Of a stretch of 64,000 bases of DNA, positions 53,171 through 60,930 are shown piece after piece. Each line of letters starts with the position of its first letter. Within the stretch, counting starts at the first letter, position 1. The DNA is from an uncultured Halomicronema sp. Its GTDB lineage: Bacteria; Cyanobacteriota; Cyanobacteriia; Phormidesmidales; Phormidesmidaceae. Made by a program: the position numbers and the translations under genes. The notes beneath the pieces are model-generated. The model was not told where the DNA came from. It did no database searches and saw only the letters and a list, made by a program, of their open reading frames with translations. The stretch covers positions 1 through 64,000 of the forward strand of contig CALCCA010000041.1 in NCBI GenBank assembly GCA_937899725.1, read 5' to 3'.

Positions 53171-53359
53171 TAGCGGTGGCGGGACTTGAACCCGCGAGTT
53201 ACCCGGCACCTTAAAACGCGCTTCCCCAACCCACATCCCTGCTTCGTCAGGTGCACTGCAAATTCGGCGATCCGGCTGCCCCTTACGTGTAATACCTGGG
53301 GGGCTATCCTCCAGCTAGTTCAACGTTTGCTGGCGCTCTACCTCCTGAGCTACACCGCT
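53171..53359 (-). pseudogene. tRNA interrupted by a ~115-nt insertion
   Basis: Acceptor AGCGGTG/CACCGCT, D-arm GCTC/GAGC and T-arm GCGGG TTCAAGT CCCGC are all perfect. The anticodon stem CCAGC/GCTGG closes a 13-base loop instead of 7, so no anticodon can be assigned. The insertion lies in the variable region (about 53205-53318) and contains GTGCACCT...AGGTGC arms and a GC-rich repeat. Too short for a typical group I intron. Confidence 0.6.
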
Positions 53360-53362
53360 ATA

Positions 53363-53437
53363 CGGGAATGATGGGATTTGAACCCACGATCGCTCGTTCG
53401 ACAAACGAGTGCTTTGACCGGGCTAAGCTACATCCCC
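53363..53437 (-). tRNA. tRNA-Asp (GTC)
   Basis: Acceptor GGGGATG/CATTCCC, stem CTCGT/ACGAG with loop TTGTCGA, T-arm GTGGG TTCAAAT CCCAT, G73, no CCA. First tRNA after the array promoter, about 80 bases from the -10 box. Confidence 0.92.
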
Positions 53438-53445
53438 AAGGTGGC

Positions 53446-53482
53446 AGTATTCAGTTTTCAAGGTTCTGAGAGAACAAGCTTT
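53446..53482 (-). promoter_or_regulatory. rRNA-type leader (boxA-like) in front of the array
   Basis: The minus strand reads TGTTCTCTCAGAAC (a small hairpin) then CTTGAAAACTGAATA. The CTTTGAAAACTGAATA-type string is familiar from rRNA operon leaders, where nearby boxA elements bind Nus factors. It may let polymerase read through the long untranslated tRNA transcript. Confidence 0.5.
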
Positions 53483-53508
53483 GCCCTTTTAGAAAGGTTT
53501 TGCTTGGT

Positions 53509-53546
53509 TATACTACAATTGTAGTATATATACTACATATCGTCAA
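53509..53546 (-). promoter_or_regulatory. tRNA-array promoter overlapped by a 20-bp palindromic operator
   Basis: -35 TTGACG (53546-53541), 17-bp spacer, -10 TACAAT (53523-53518). The perfect palindrome TATACTACAATTGTAGTATA (53509-53528) covers the -10 box and a further inverted pair GTAGTA-TATA-TACTAC (53521-53536) fills the spacer. The core TACANNTGTA is that of BlaI/MecI/CopY-type repressors. A second copy of the motif is at 54905-54924. Confidence 0.82.
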
Positions 53547-53635
53547 GGGTGGATTTCCATCTTTTGGGTGTCAAGGTCTGGATAACGCTCTGGCAAAAAG
53601 CGAGGATGCCTTACCCAGACCTGTTTGTGCTGTGT

Positions 53636-54016
53636 CTAAGCGGAAACCGGAGTTTCACTCAGCTGCCATAGCTTGTAGATGAGGGCTTCGGCCCGATCGC
53701 CCATCGCCGCTAAAAACATCCCCTCGTGGGCGTCGGGGCTCGCGGCAATCCAGCTACCGCTGAGGCTGATTTCGACAAACTGGTCGTCGACGGGCAGCAC
53801 GGCGGCCCCGCGATCGCGCTCGGCTTGTAGTACGGTTTGTAACTGACCTAGCTCAGCAATTTGAGCGGGCAGCAAAAAGCCGGCGTGGCCCGGTTCTACA
53901 TGCAGGGTCTGGGCCATGCCCAGCGTCAGCAGTACGTGCTGAGCAATCACCCGCTCGGGAGCGGCCATGAGCCACTCCATGTAGAGTCCAATTTCGGTGT
54001 AGTTCAGCTTCAACAT
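53636..54016 (-). CDS. Hypothetical protein of the tRNA-array locus
   Basis: 126 residues: MLKLNYTEIGLYMEWLMAAPERVIAQHVLLTLGMAQTLHVEPGHAGFLL... It looks like a small alpha/beta protein with a hydrophobic core and an acidic C-terminal part (SPDAHEGMFLAAMGDRAEALIYKL). No family recognised. ATG 54016 has CGGAGGT eight bases upstream, so I prefer it to the longer frame from 54079, which would overlap the HNH gene. It follows that gene by 25 bases and lies just before the array promoter. Confidence 0.75.
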   Translation of the reverse strand: MLKLNYTEIGLYMEWLMAAPERVIAQHVLLTLGMAQTLHVEPGHAGFLLPAQIAELGQLQTVLQAERDRGAAVLPVDDQFVEISLSGSWIAASPDAHEGMFLAAMGDRAEALIYKLWQLSETPVSA

Positions 54017-54041
54017 GGGTAAGACCTCCGAGAATGACAAC

Positions 54042-54569
54042 TTAGTCAGGGGGATGTTCGGTCCAAAACTGTTCGGCAAAGGCCATAACCGGGTGCATAG
54101 GCGCTTTGGGTTTGGTTTTGAGGGTCAGGTTGGCCGTCGGCAACAGGCGATCGCCCTTGGCGCTATTGCACGGGGCGCAGGCTGTGACGACGTTGTCCCA
54201 ACTGTGGGAGCCGCCCTTAGAACGGGGAATCACGTGATCCAGCGTGAGCCGTTTAGTGCTGCCGCAATACTGGCAGCAGTGCTGGTCACGGCGAAAGACT
54301 TCCCGGCGCGTCACTGGGGGCACTTTCCAATGCCGCTCACGATGGCCACCGATTAAACGAATGTGTTCTGACACCTGCAGGACGAGGCTGGGCGATCGCA
54401 CCTCCCACTGTTGAGTAGTGCCAAACTCCAGAGCCTCAGCCCGTTCGGTCACCAGCAACACGACGGCTCGCTTTAAGGTGATCCGCGCTAGGGGCAGGTA
54501 GTTTTTGGAAAACACCACCACCGGATTTTTGAACAGGGAGAGCGGTTGACTGGCTTGTTGGATTGGCAT
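54042..54569 (-). CDS. HNH endonuclease
   Basis: 175 residues. The C-terminal HNH nuclease has REVFRRDQHCCQYCGSTKRLTLDHVIPRSKGGSHSWDNVVTACAPCNSAKGDR: zinc cysteines C-x2-C and C-x2-C and the catalytic His in LDHV. The N-terminal part (VVVFSKNYLPLARITLKRAVVLLVTERAE) is the usual extension of cyanobacterial phage-like HNH proteins. ATG 54569 with GAGG upstream is the start; a longer frame would run through the attenuator hairpin. HNH enzymes next to long tRNA arrays could drive mobility of the array. It is the first gene after its own operator and attenuator. Confidence 0.9.
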   Translation of the reverse strand: MPIQQASQPLSLFKNPVVVFSKNYLPLARITLKRAVVLLVTERAEALEFGTTQQWEVRSPSLVLQVSEHIRLIGGHRERHWKVPPVTRREVFRRDQHCCQYCGSTKRLTLDHVIPRSKGGSHSWDNVVTACAPCNSAKGDRLLPTANLTLKTKPKAPMHPVMAFAEQFWTEHPPD

Positions 54570-54582
54570 CGCTAAATTCCTC

Positions 54583-54624
54583 AAAAAAATAACCCCCGCT
54601 GCTGATAGTTCAGTAGCGGGGGTT
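54583..54624 (-). terminator. Attenuator-like terminator in the HNH leader
   Basis: Minus strand: AACCCCCGCT (54624-54615), loop with an extra CTGA/TCAG pair, AGCGGGGGTT (54600-54591), then ATTTTTTTGA. A perfect 10-bp GC-rich stem plus T-tract, ending just before the GAGG ribosome binding site of the HNH gene. Placed this way it can only serve as a conditional terminator. Confidence 0.8.
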
Positions 54625-54646
54625 GGGGAAGTTGATACGTTTTTCC

Positions 54647-54868
54647 CTATATGGGTGCTAGGCTCAGCTGCCTGCACCGCCCGCGCGGTAATGGTTCTTC
54701 GGGGTTGAGCCACAAATCAATGGCCATACCCGGTCGGTTGCCGGTGGATTTATCACTGTTAAATCGCGACTGTGCAGCCAGCCCAAAATAGGCTGCTGTC
54801 TGGCCTATCTCCTGGGGGAGATGGCTTGACAGAACCCGATTTAAGGTGGATAGACAGTTGAAATTCAT
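54647..54868 (-). CDS. Possible leader ORF upstream of the attenuator
   Basis: An open frame of 73 codons from ATG 54868 (MNFNCLSTLNRVL...) to a stop 22 bases before the terminator stem, located downstream of the operator/promoter. No domain recognised and the ribosome binding site is weak. It could be a leader peptide through which stalled ribosomes control the attenuator; this is inference. Confidence 0.35.
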   Translation of the reverse strand: MNFNCLSTLNRVLSSHLPQEIGQTAAYFGLAAQSRFNSDKSTGNRPGMAIDLWLNPEEPLPRGRCRQLSLAPI

Positions 54869-54904
54869 GACAGGGTGAGCCGTTACTTGAACGCGGATGA
54901 CTCT

Positions 54905-54934
54905 AATACTACACATGTAGTATTTTGATGTCCA
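54905..54934 (-). promoter_or_regulatory. Second copy of the array operator, over the HNH promoter
   Basis: AATACTACA-CA-TGTAGTATT (54905-54924), 9-bp arms identical in core to the site at 53509-53528. Possible promoter: -35 TGGACA (54934-54929), 17-bp spacer, -10 TAGTAT (54911-54906), with the operator covering the -10. Confidence 0.75.
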
Positions 54935-55031
54935 CTGTTTTGGATGATGTTCCTGTAAAGACAACAGGGCAGGTGCGATCATTTCCGGACAGAATAACGA
55001 GGTGGCAGTTCAGAAGGCCGAAGTAGGAAGG

Positions 55032-55060
55032 CGGAGTTCGGAGTTCGGAAGGCGGAAGTG
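55032..55060. repeat. Short tandem repeat GGAGTTCGGAGTTCGGA
   Basis: Complement of the pattern at 8253-8286; a cyanobacterial short tandem repeat in a spacer. Confidence 0.55.
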
Positions 55061-55183
55061 ATTTTAGAGGAAGCGCTTTAGGGGCAATGTCAGTGGGTTG
55101 AAAGGGCGCGATCGCCGCCAAGAATTTGGAGTCCGACTGGCTTTCAGCCAGATCCACTTCCACCAGTTAACGCATTGAGAAGC

Positions 55184-55746
55184 TCACTCCAGTAGCCAGC
55201 CAAACATCTCCTCTATGGTGAGATGCAGGTCTTTGGCAAATTCTGGCACCGGTAACCGCATGGCGGGTTCGTCATAGACCGTGGTTGCTTGATGGGGGCG
55301 ATACACAAACACTGATTGCTCATCCGGATCAATCAGCCAGCCCATTTGAGTGCCCTGTTCCAGACAGTGCAGAATATTTTTGGTGACTTTGGTTTGATTC
55401 TGCTGCGGCGACAGACTCTCAATTGTCCAATCGGGAGCCACGGCAAACACGTTAGCGATGCCCCCATGATCTCGACGAGGAATCCGCGGCCACAAAAACA
55501 CCGCCACATCGGGCACCGTTGAGCGTCCCCAAACGTGCAGCGCAGTTCTGTAAACGCTCGGGCAATGCGTTGCGGCTTCACGATGGCGTTAATCGCGGGT
55601 GCGAGTTCAGTTTGAATGACGCTGTGTTCTCCCTGTGGCATCGGTTTTTGAATCACCCGTCCGTTGATGTACTCGCTGGCAGGCTCCGTCTCCGGCAGTT
55701 GCAGAAACGCTTCTAGCGTCAGGGTTTTAGCTGGTGTTTGAACCAT
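55184..55746 (-). pseudogene. Uma2 family (DUF820) endonuclease-like gene, frameshifted
   Basis: The first frame from ATG 55746 gives MVQTPAKTLTLEAFLQLPETEPASEYINGRVIQKPMPQGEHS..., the Uma2 N-terminus. At the G-run 55530-55527 one base is missing: inserting it restores TFGGRSTVPDVAVFLWPRI and the second frame, with the PDWTIESLSPQQ catalytic-core motif and a normal C-terminus to 55184. Uma2 proteins are PD-(D/E)XK-like nucleases abundant in cyanobacteria. Either a recent pseudogene or a sequencing error in a homopolymer. Confidence 0.85.
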
Positions 55747-55975
55747 GGGTGAGAGTCCTGAGCAGCAGTACGCATTGCACCTTTAGGAACAATTCTATCG
55801 AGAGAGACGGAGTTGTTCTGTGGAAAGTCAGCAGGCCGGATTGGGAAATGATGCTATGGGGGCGTTTTGAGGAGCAATGTCTGTGGCTTGAAGCGTCGCG
55901 ATCGCCCCCCTCACAAAGCCCGCGATCGCTGGCCTACAATACAGAAAAGTCTTTAGTCAAAAGCTGCGATCACCC

Positions 55976-56347
55976 ATGAAACCTAAGCGCCTCGGACATG
56001 TTGCCATTTGCGTGCAAGACATCAACAAAGCCGTTGAGTTTTATCAAAGCCTGGGCATGGAAGTTGCTTGGCAGGATGCCGATTGGGCTTACGTCAAAGC
56101 GGGCGATGATGGGTTAGCGCTGCTGAGTCCTAGCTATGAGCAGGCCGGGCCACACTTTGGGTTTGTGTTTAGCGATCGCGCTGAGGTCGATGCCGCCTAC
56201 GATCGCCTCAAGGCCGATGGCGTCTATGTGACGCAGATTCACGACCATCGCGATGGCACCGCCTCGTTTTATGGCAAAGACCCTGACGGCAACTGGTTTG
56301 AATATCTCTACGAGCCCGCCCCCGTCGCCACCGCCGTTGCACAATAG
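55976..56347 (+). CDS. VOC (glyoxalase-like) protein
   Basis: A 123-residue vicinal-oxygen-chelate fold: KRLGHVAICVQDINKAVEFYQSLGMEV at the N-terminus with His, and IHDHRDGTASFYGKDPDGNWFEYLYEP at the C-terminus with the metal-binding Glu in the last strand. Cytoplasmic, dimeric by family. It could be a lactoylglutathione-lyase relative or a resistance/dioxygenase-type VOC. It stands alone before the exporter cluster. Confidence 0.88.
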   Translation: MKPKRLGHVAICVQDINKAVEFYQSLGMEVAWQDADWAYVKAGDDGLALLSPSYEQAGPHFGFVFSDRAEVDAAYDRLKADGVYVTQIHDHRDGTASFYGKDPDGNWFEYLYEPAPVATAVAQ

Positions 56348-56463
56348 GCGTCGCGGACGCTGGCCCTAAGGGGGTGAACAGAAAACGGTGTCGCCGCGAT
56401 CGCGATATTGATGGTGGCGATGACCTGAAACGAATAGCCAATCGGGTTAAGAAACTTGCAAAC

Positions 56464-56479
56464 CACACGGTTTAGTGTG
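56464..56479 (+). promoter_or_regulatory. Possible operator before the second exporter
   Basis: CACAC-GGTTTA-GTGTG, a small inverted repeat 67 bases before devB2. It includes CGGTTTAGT, one base different from the CCGTTTAGT half-site of the operator at 5707-5722, so a TetR-type regulator may act here too. Confidence 0.4.
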
Positions 56480-56545
56480 AATTCCTAGAGGCTTACTTGA
56501 TAATGTGGTCAAGTCTTCAGTCTCTTTATTGGATGGGTTTGCCCG

Positions 56546-57718
56546 ATGACCACTAACCGTCCTCACTCTTTGCTCAAAGGCAAGCCACTTTGGTTGCTGG
56601 CCGTGGGGGTGCTACTGGTTGGCGGAGTGTCGTTTATCGTCGTGCGATCGCTGATTCAGGCGCGCCAGGCAGAGCAGGCAGCAATGGTGGAGCCCTTGCC
56701 CCAGCGGGTGCAGGTGGCAGCCCTCGGTCGCGTTGAGCCCGCCGGTCGCGTGGTAGATGTGGTGCCGTCGGAAAACGGTCGCCTCAGTCGCTTAGAAGTG
56801 GCCGAGGGCGACTCCGTGCAGGCGGACGAAATTTTGGCCTATCTCGATATTTATGATGTGCGTCGGGCCGAGCGCGATTATGCCGCAAGCCAATTGAGCG
56901 AAGCTGAGGCGTTGCTCACCGCGCAAACCCAGGTGGGCGAAGCCAGCATTCAAGAAGCGGAAACGCGGGTGGCTCAGGTCGATCAGCCGCAGCTCGCGGC
57001 GATCGCGGCGCAGCAAAAGACCATCGCCAGTCTGCAGGCTGACTTAGGCATCGCCGAGGCCGATCTGGCCCGGTTTGAACAGCTCTATGGCGATGGGGCG
57101 ATCGCCCTGCAAGAGGTGGATCGCCAACAGGCCACGGTGCAAAAGCTGCAGGAACAGATTCTTAGTGCCCAGGCCCGCCAGCGCGAGCTTGAAGCAGCCC
57201 GCACCAGTAATATGACCAACGCCGCCGCCCAAGTAGAGGCCGAAGTCGCCGGGTTACAGCTGGCGCAGGTGCAGGCCCAGGTCGATTCGGCGGCGCAAAA
57301 TTTAGCCTTAGCAGAAGCCCGCCTCGACCAAGCATTGATTCGGGCGCCCAAGGCGGGGCAAGTGTTGCAGCTCTATGCCGAGCCGGGAGAAGCGGTGACC
57401 ACGAGCGCGCCGATTTTGGCCTTGGGCGATACCGACCAGATGTATGTGGTAGCGGAGGTGTATGAAACCGACGTAACCCTGGTCGAGCCCGGACAGCGCG
57501 CCACCATTATCAGCCGCAACGGCGCCTTTGACCAAGCGCTGACGGGCACGGTCGAGCGGGTGGGGCTGCAAATTTTCAAAAACGATGTGCTGGATGATGA
57601 TCCGGCAGCCAATGCTGATGCTCGCGTGGTGGAGGTGATGGTGCGGGTCGATCAGAGTGCAGTGATTGCGGGGCTGACCAACCTGCAGGTCGATGTGGCG
57701 ATTGATGTGGAGTCCTAA
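56546..57718 (+). CDS. devB: DevB-like membrane fusion protein, second system
   Basis: A 390-residue adaptor: N-terminal membrane anchor (LWLLAVGVLLVGGVSFIVV), lipoyl halves (VAALGRVEPAGRVVDVVPSE; ALIRAPKAGQVLQLYAEPGE), long coiled coil and beta-barrel (VERVGLQIFKNDVLDDDPAAN, shared with the first DevB). It begins a four-gene unit with two permeases and an ATPase; the stop codon (TAA 57716-57718) abuts the next start. Confidence 0.93.
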   Translation: MTTNRPHSLLKGKPLWLLAVGVLLVGGVSFIVVRSLIQARQAEQAAMVEPLPQRVQVAALGRVEPAGRVVDVVPSENGRLSRLEVAEGDSVQADEILAYLDIYDVRRAERDYAASQLSEAEALLTAQTQVGEASIQEAETRVAQVDQPQLAAIAAQQKTIASLQADLGIAEADLARFEQLYGDGAIALQEVDRQQATVQKLQEQILSAQARQRELEAARTSNMTNAAAQVEAEVAGLQLAQVQAQVDSAAQNLALAEARLDQALIRAPKAGQVLQLYAEPGEAVTTSAPILALGDTDQMYVVAEVYETDVTLVEPGQRATIISRNGAFDQALTGTVERVGLQIFKNDVLDDDPAANADARVVEVMVRVDQSAVIAGLTNLQVDVAIDVES

Positions 57719-58858
57719 ATGAAGCGGACGCCCTTGGCCGTGTTGAACCTCTTGCACGAACGCACCCGACTGCTGGTGGCAATCGCCGGGGTGGCGTTTG
57801 CGGTGCTGCTGATTTTTATGAACCTGGGCTTTCAAGGGGCGTTGCTCAAAACCACGGTTACCTTTTACGACCAGATCCAGGCCGATATCTTTCTCACCTC
57901 ACCTCAGTCTTTAGAAATCAGTACGACTAAGGAATTTCCGCGTACGCGCCTGTATCAAGCGGCGGGGGTAGCAGGCGTCGAGCGCGTCATGCCGCTGTAT
58001 CTGGAATCTTTGCTGTGGCGCAACCCCGAAACCCGTCTCAGTCGCGCCATGTTTGTGTTTGGCGTCAATCCCCAAGATCCCGTCTTTGCCATGCCCGAAC
58101 TGCAGACGGCTGCAGCCCGCACCATTTTGGTGCAGCCCGATACAGTCTTGATCGATCGCCTCTCGCGAGCAGATTTTGGCCCACAAACCGTGGGGCTAGA
58201 AACCGAAGCGAGTCGCCGTCGCGTCATCATTGGCGGCCAATATACCCTCGGCAGTGGGTTTGCTGCTGATGGCACGCTGATTATGAGCGACCAAAATTTC
58301 GTCCGGTTCTTTACGCCGCGCTCCTTTGACCAGATCAATTTAGGTCTGATTCAGACAAGTGAGGGCGCGAACGTGCCGGCGATCGCCGCCACCCTGCGGC
58401 AACAGCTGCCCGCCGACGTGCAGGTGATGACACGGCGCGACATCATTCAAAACGACCTGCTCTATTGGCTCGAAAACACCGCGATCGGCTTCATCTTTAC
58501 CCTGGGCGTCATCGTTTCTTTTATTGTCGGCACCGTCATCGTCTATCAGATTCTCTACACCGACATCCGCGACCATTTGAAGGAATATGCCACCCTCAAA
58601 GCCATGGGCTACAGCGGTCGCTATCTGTTTGTGGTGGTGCTGCAGGAAGCGCTGATTCTGGCGGTGACCGGCTACATTCCGGGCTTCATTGCCGCCTTCG
58701 GGCTGTATCAGCTGACCTTTCAAGCGACAAATTTGCCCATAGAGATGACGCTCAATCGGCTGATTTTGGTGTTTATCCTAACAGTGATCATGTGCAGCCT
58801 CTCGGGTTTGATTTCGGTGCGACGGGCGGTGACGGCAGATCCGGCGGAGGTCTTTTAG
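57719..58858 (+). CDS. devC: DevC-like permease A of the second exporter
   Basis: 379 residues. N-terminal helix (LLVAIAGVAFAVLLIFMNLGFQGALL), periplasmic domain, three C-terminal helices with LKEYATLKAMGYSGRYLFVVVLQEALIL between helices, and C-terminal AVTADPAEVF. It follows devB without a gap and is followed after one base by a second, different permease, so the exporter may use a heterodimeric membrane core. Confidence 0.93.
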   Translation: MKRTPLAVLNLLHERTRLLVAIAGVAFAVLLIFMNLGFQGALLKTTVTFYDQIQADIFLTSPQSLEISTTKEFPRTRLYQAAGVAGVERVMPLYLESLLWRNPETRLSRAMFVFGVNPQDPVFAMPELQTAAARTILVQPDTVLIDRLSRADFGPQTVGLETEASRRRVIIGGQYTLGSGFAADGTLIMSDQNFVRFFTPRSFDQINLGLIQTSEGANVPAIAATLRQQLPADVQVMTRRDIIQNDLLYWLENTAIGFIFTLGVIVSFIVGTVIVYQILYTDIRDHLKEYATLKAMGYSGRYLFVVVLQEALILAVTGYIPGFIAAFGLYQLTFQATNLPIEMTLNRLILVFILTVIMCSLSGLISVRRAVTADPAEVF

Positions 58859-58859
58859 G

Positions 58860-60047
58860 ATGTCCATCTTGGGGATAAAACGCACACCGCTCGCTTGGCT
58901 CAATCTGACCCACGATCGCCGCAAATTTGCCACCTCGATGGCGGGGGTCGGGTTTGCCGTGTTGCTGATGTTTTTGTTCACGGGCTTTAAAAATGCCCTG
59001 TACGACAGTCAAGTGCAGGTGATCAATCGCCTCAACGCCGACATCGTCATCATCAATCGGCTCAAAAATAATATGTTTGTGCCCGAGCCCTTTGCCCGGC
59101 GGCGGCTCTATCAGGCCCGCGCCTTTGACGGGGTGGCCGCCACCTATCCGCTCTATATCAGTGACGTCCGGTGGAAAAATCCGGTCACGCAGCAAACCCG
59201 GCCCGTGCGGGTGTTGGCCTTTAATCTGGCGGACCCGGTACTACCGCTGCCGGGGGTGCAGGCCAATTTAGCCGCGCTCAAACTGCCCAACACGGCCTTA
59301 ATCGATACCCGTGCCCGCCCCGAAGTCGGCCCGCGCAAAGCGGGCGTCGTGACAGAACTGGCCGACCGGCAAGTGCGCATCGTCGGCACCATCAGCTTGG
59401 GGACTGACTTTGCCTCGGGCAATGGCAATCTGATCATGAGTGACCAAAACTTTTTGCGGTATTTTGCCGATCGCGGCCCCGAAGAAGACGAGCGCAGCTT
59501 TGCCACCGCTGACATTGGCCTAATCAAAGTCGAGCCGGGGGCCGATGTTGATCGCCTAGTGCAGCAGCTGAGCGAGTTTTTGCCCAACGACGTCAAAGTG
59601 ATGCGGCGCTCTGGCCCCGGCAATAGCTTTGAGGCACAAGAGCGCGATTATTGGCGCGAGAGTACCAACATTGCCTTTGTGTTCTCGCTGCTAACGGTGA
59701 TGAGCTTTTTTGTCGGCATTATTTTGGTCTATCAGATTTTGTATACCGACGTGGCCGATCACTGGTCGGAGTACGCTACGCTCAAGGCCATGGGCTACAG
59801 CAACCGATTTTTGCTGGGCGTGGTGATTCAAGAGGCGGTGATTCTTTCTGTCTTGGGGTTCATTCCCGGTATGCTGATTAGCCGTTTGCTCTACACCGGC
59901 GCCAGCAATGCCATTGGTTTGGTCTTTCTGATGACGCCCGAGCGCATCGTCAACCTTTATCTCGCCACCTTTGCGATGTGCCTAATTTCGGGGGCGATCG
60001 CGGTGCGCAAAGTCCAATCGACTGATCCCGCTGAGGTGTTTGGCTAA
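58860..60047 (+). CDS. devC: DevC-like permease B of the second exporter
   Basis: 395 residues, the same fold as permease A: FATSMAGVGFAVLLMFLFTGFKNALYDSQ, periplasmic domain with SDQNFLRYF, DHWSEYATLKAMGYSNRFLLGVVIQEAVILSVLG, C-terminal QSTDPAEVFG. Identity to permease A is clear but moderate, so this is an old duplication. Its last base overlaps the ATPase start (TAATG). Confidence 0.93.
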   Translation: MSILGIKRTPLAWLNLTHDRRKFATSMAGVGFAVLLMFLFTGFKNALYDSQVQVINRLNADIVIINRLKNNMFVPEPFARRRLYQARAFDGVAATYPLYISDVRWKNPVTQQTRPVRVLAFNLADPVLPLPGVQANLAALKLPNTALIDTRARPEVGPRKAGVVTELADRQVRIVGTISLGTDFASGNGNLIMSDQNFLRYFADRGPEEDERSFATADIGLIKVEPGADVDRLVQQLSEFLPNDVKVMRRSGPGNSFEAQERDYWRESTNIAFVFSLLTVMSFFVGIILVYQILYTDVADHWSEYATLKAMGYSNRFLLGVVIQEAVILSVLGFIPGMLISRLLYTGASNAIGLVFLMTPERIVNLYLATFAMCLISGAIAVRKVQSTDPAEVFG

Positions 60048-60835
60048 TGGCTGCTTCCCCTGCTTCCTCGGCCACTGAGACGAGCCCTGACAACAGCGCG
60101 GCCCCCGCCGTGCAGATTCGCCACCTCAATTATTTCTTCGGCACCGGCGAGCTGCGCAAGCAGGTCCTATTTGACATCAATCTGGATCTACCGCGCGGCC
60201 AGATCGTGATCATGACGGGGCCATCGGGCTCCGGCAAAACGACCCTGCTGACCCTGATCGGCGCCCTGCGCACGGTTCACGCGGGGAGTTTGCAGGTGTT
60301 GGGGCAAGAGCTGATGGGGCTGAGCAGTCGCAAGCTCGTGGGCGTGCGTCGCAATATTGGCTTTATCTTTCAGGCGCACAATTTATTTGAGTCGCTGACG
60401 GCGGCCCAAAATGTGGAAATGGCGGTGGAGCTGCAGCCACAGTTTCACGCCAAGCGCACCCAGGCTACGGAAATTCTGGGTCAGCTCGGACTCGACAATC
60501 GGGTAGATTACAAACCGGAATCGCTTTCAGGCGGGCAAAAGCAGCGGGTGGCGATCGCCCGCGCCCTAGTCAATCAGCCGCCGCTGATCTTGGCCGACGA
60601 ACCCACCGCTGCCCTGGATAAAAAGTCGGGCCGCGATGTGGTAACCCTGATGCAAAAGCTGGCGAAAGAAGACAACCGGACGATTTTGATGGTCACCCAT
60701 GACAACCGCATTTTGGATGTCGCCGATCGCATCATTAACTTAGTAGACGGGTATATCGAATCGGACGAAACCCTCGATACCTTCAACACCACCCATGATC
60801 CCAAAAACTTGGATCAGCAAATGTTTATCCTCTAG
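60047..60835 (+). CDS. devA: DevA-like ATPase of the second exporter
   Basis: 262 residues. Walker A (GPSGSGKTT), Q-loop (IFQAHNLFE), signature LSGGQKQR, Walker B (LILADEP), TAALDKKSGRDVV and H-loop (LMVTHD). Strongly similar to the DevA at 8329 including YFFGTGELRKQVLFDINLD. The N-terminal 22 residues, before VQIRHLNYF, are low complexity. It energises the two DevC permeases just upstream. Confidence 0.94.
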   Translation: MAASPASSATETSPDNSAAPAVQIRHLNYFFGTGELRKQVLFDINLDLPRGQIVIMTGPSGSGKTTLLTLIGALRTVHAGSLQVLGQELMGLSSRKLVGVRRNIGFIFQAHNLFESLTAAQNVEMAVELQPQFHAKRTQATEILGQLGLDNRVDYKPESLSGGQKQRVAIARALVNQPPLILADEPTAALDKKSGRDVVTLMQKLAKEDNRTILMVTHDNRILDVADRIINLVDGYIESDETLDTFNTTHDPKNLDQQMFIL

Positions 60836-60866
60836 CGGATCACCAGCGCGACGAGAGGATAAACAT
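60821..60866 (+). terminator. 13-bp inverted repeat spanning the devA stop codon
   Basis: ATGTTTATCCTCT (60821-60833) and its exact complement (60854-60866) with a 20-base loop. There is no T-tract, so it may be an mRNA 3'-end stabiliser or a bidirectional terminator between devA and the convergent Rieske gene. Confidence 0.5.
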
Positions 60867-60930
60867 CTTCAATGACTCAATGCCGTCGCCACACTCATTA
60901 GGCATTGTGCGGTAGCGGCCAAGTGACGTA

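Noticed and set aside
53171-53359. Group I intron in a tRNA
   Set aside because: The insertion is about 115 bases, too short for the usual catalytic core, and lies in the variable region rather than next to the anticodon.
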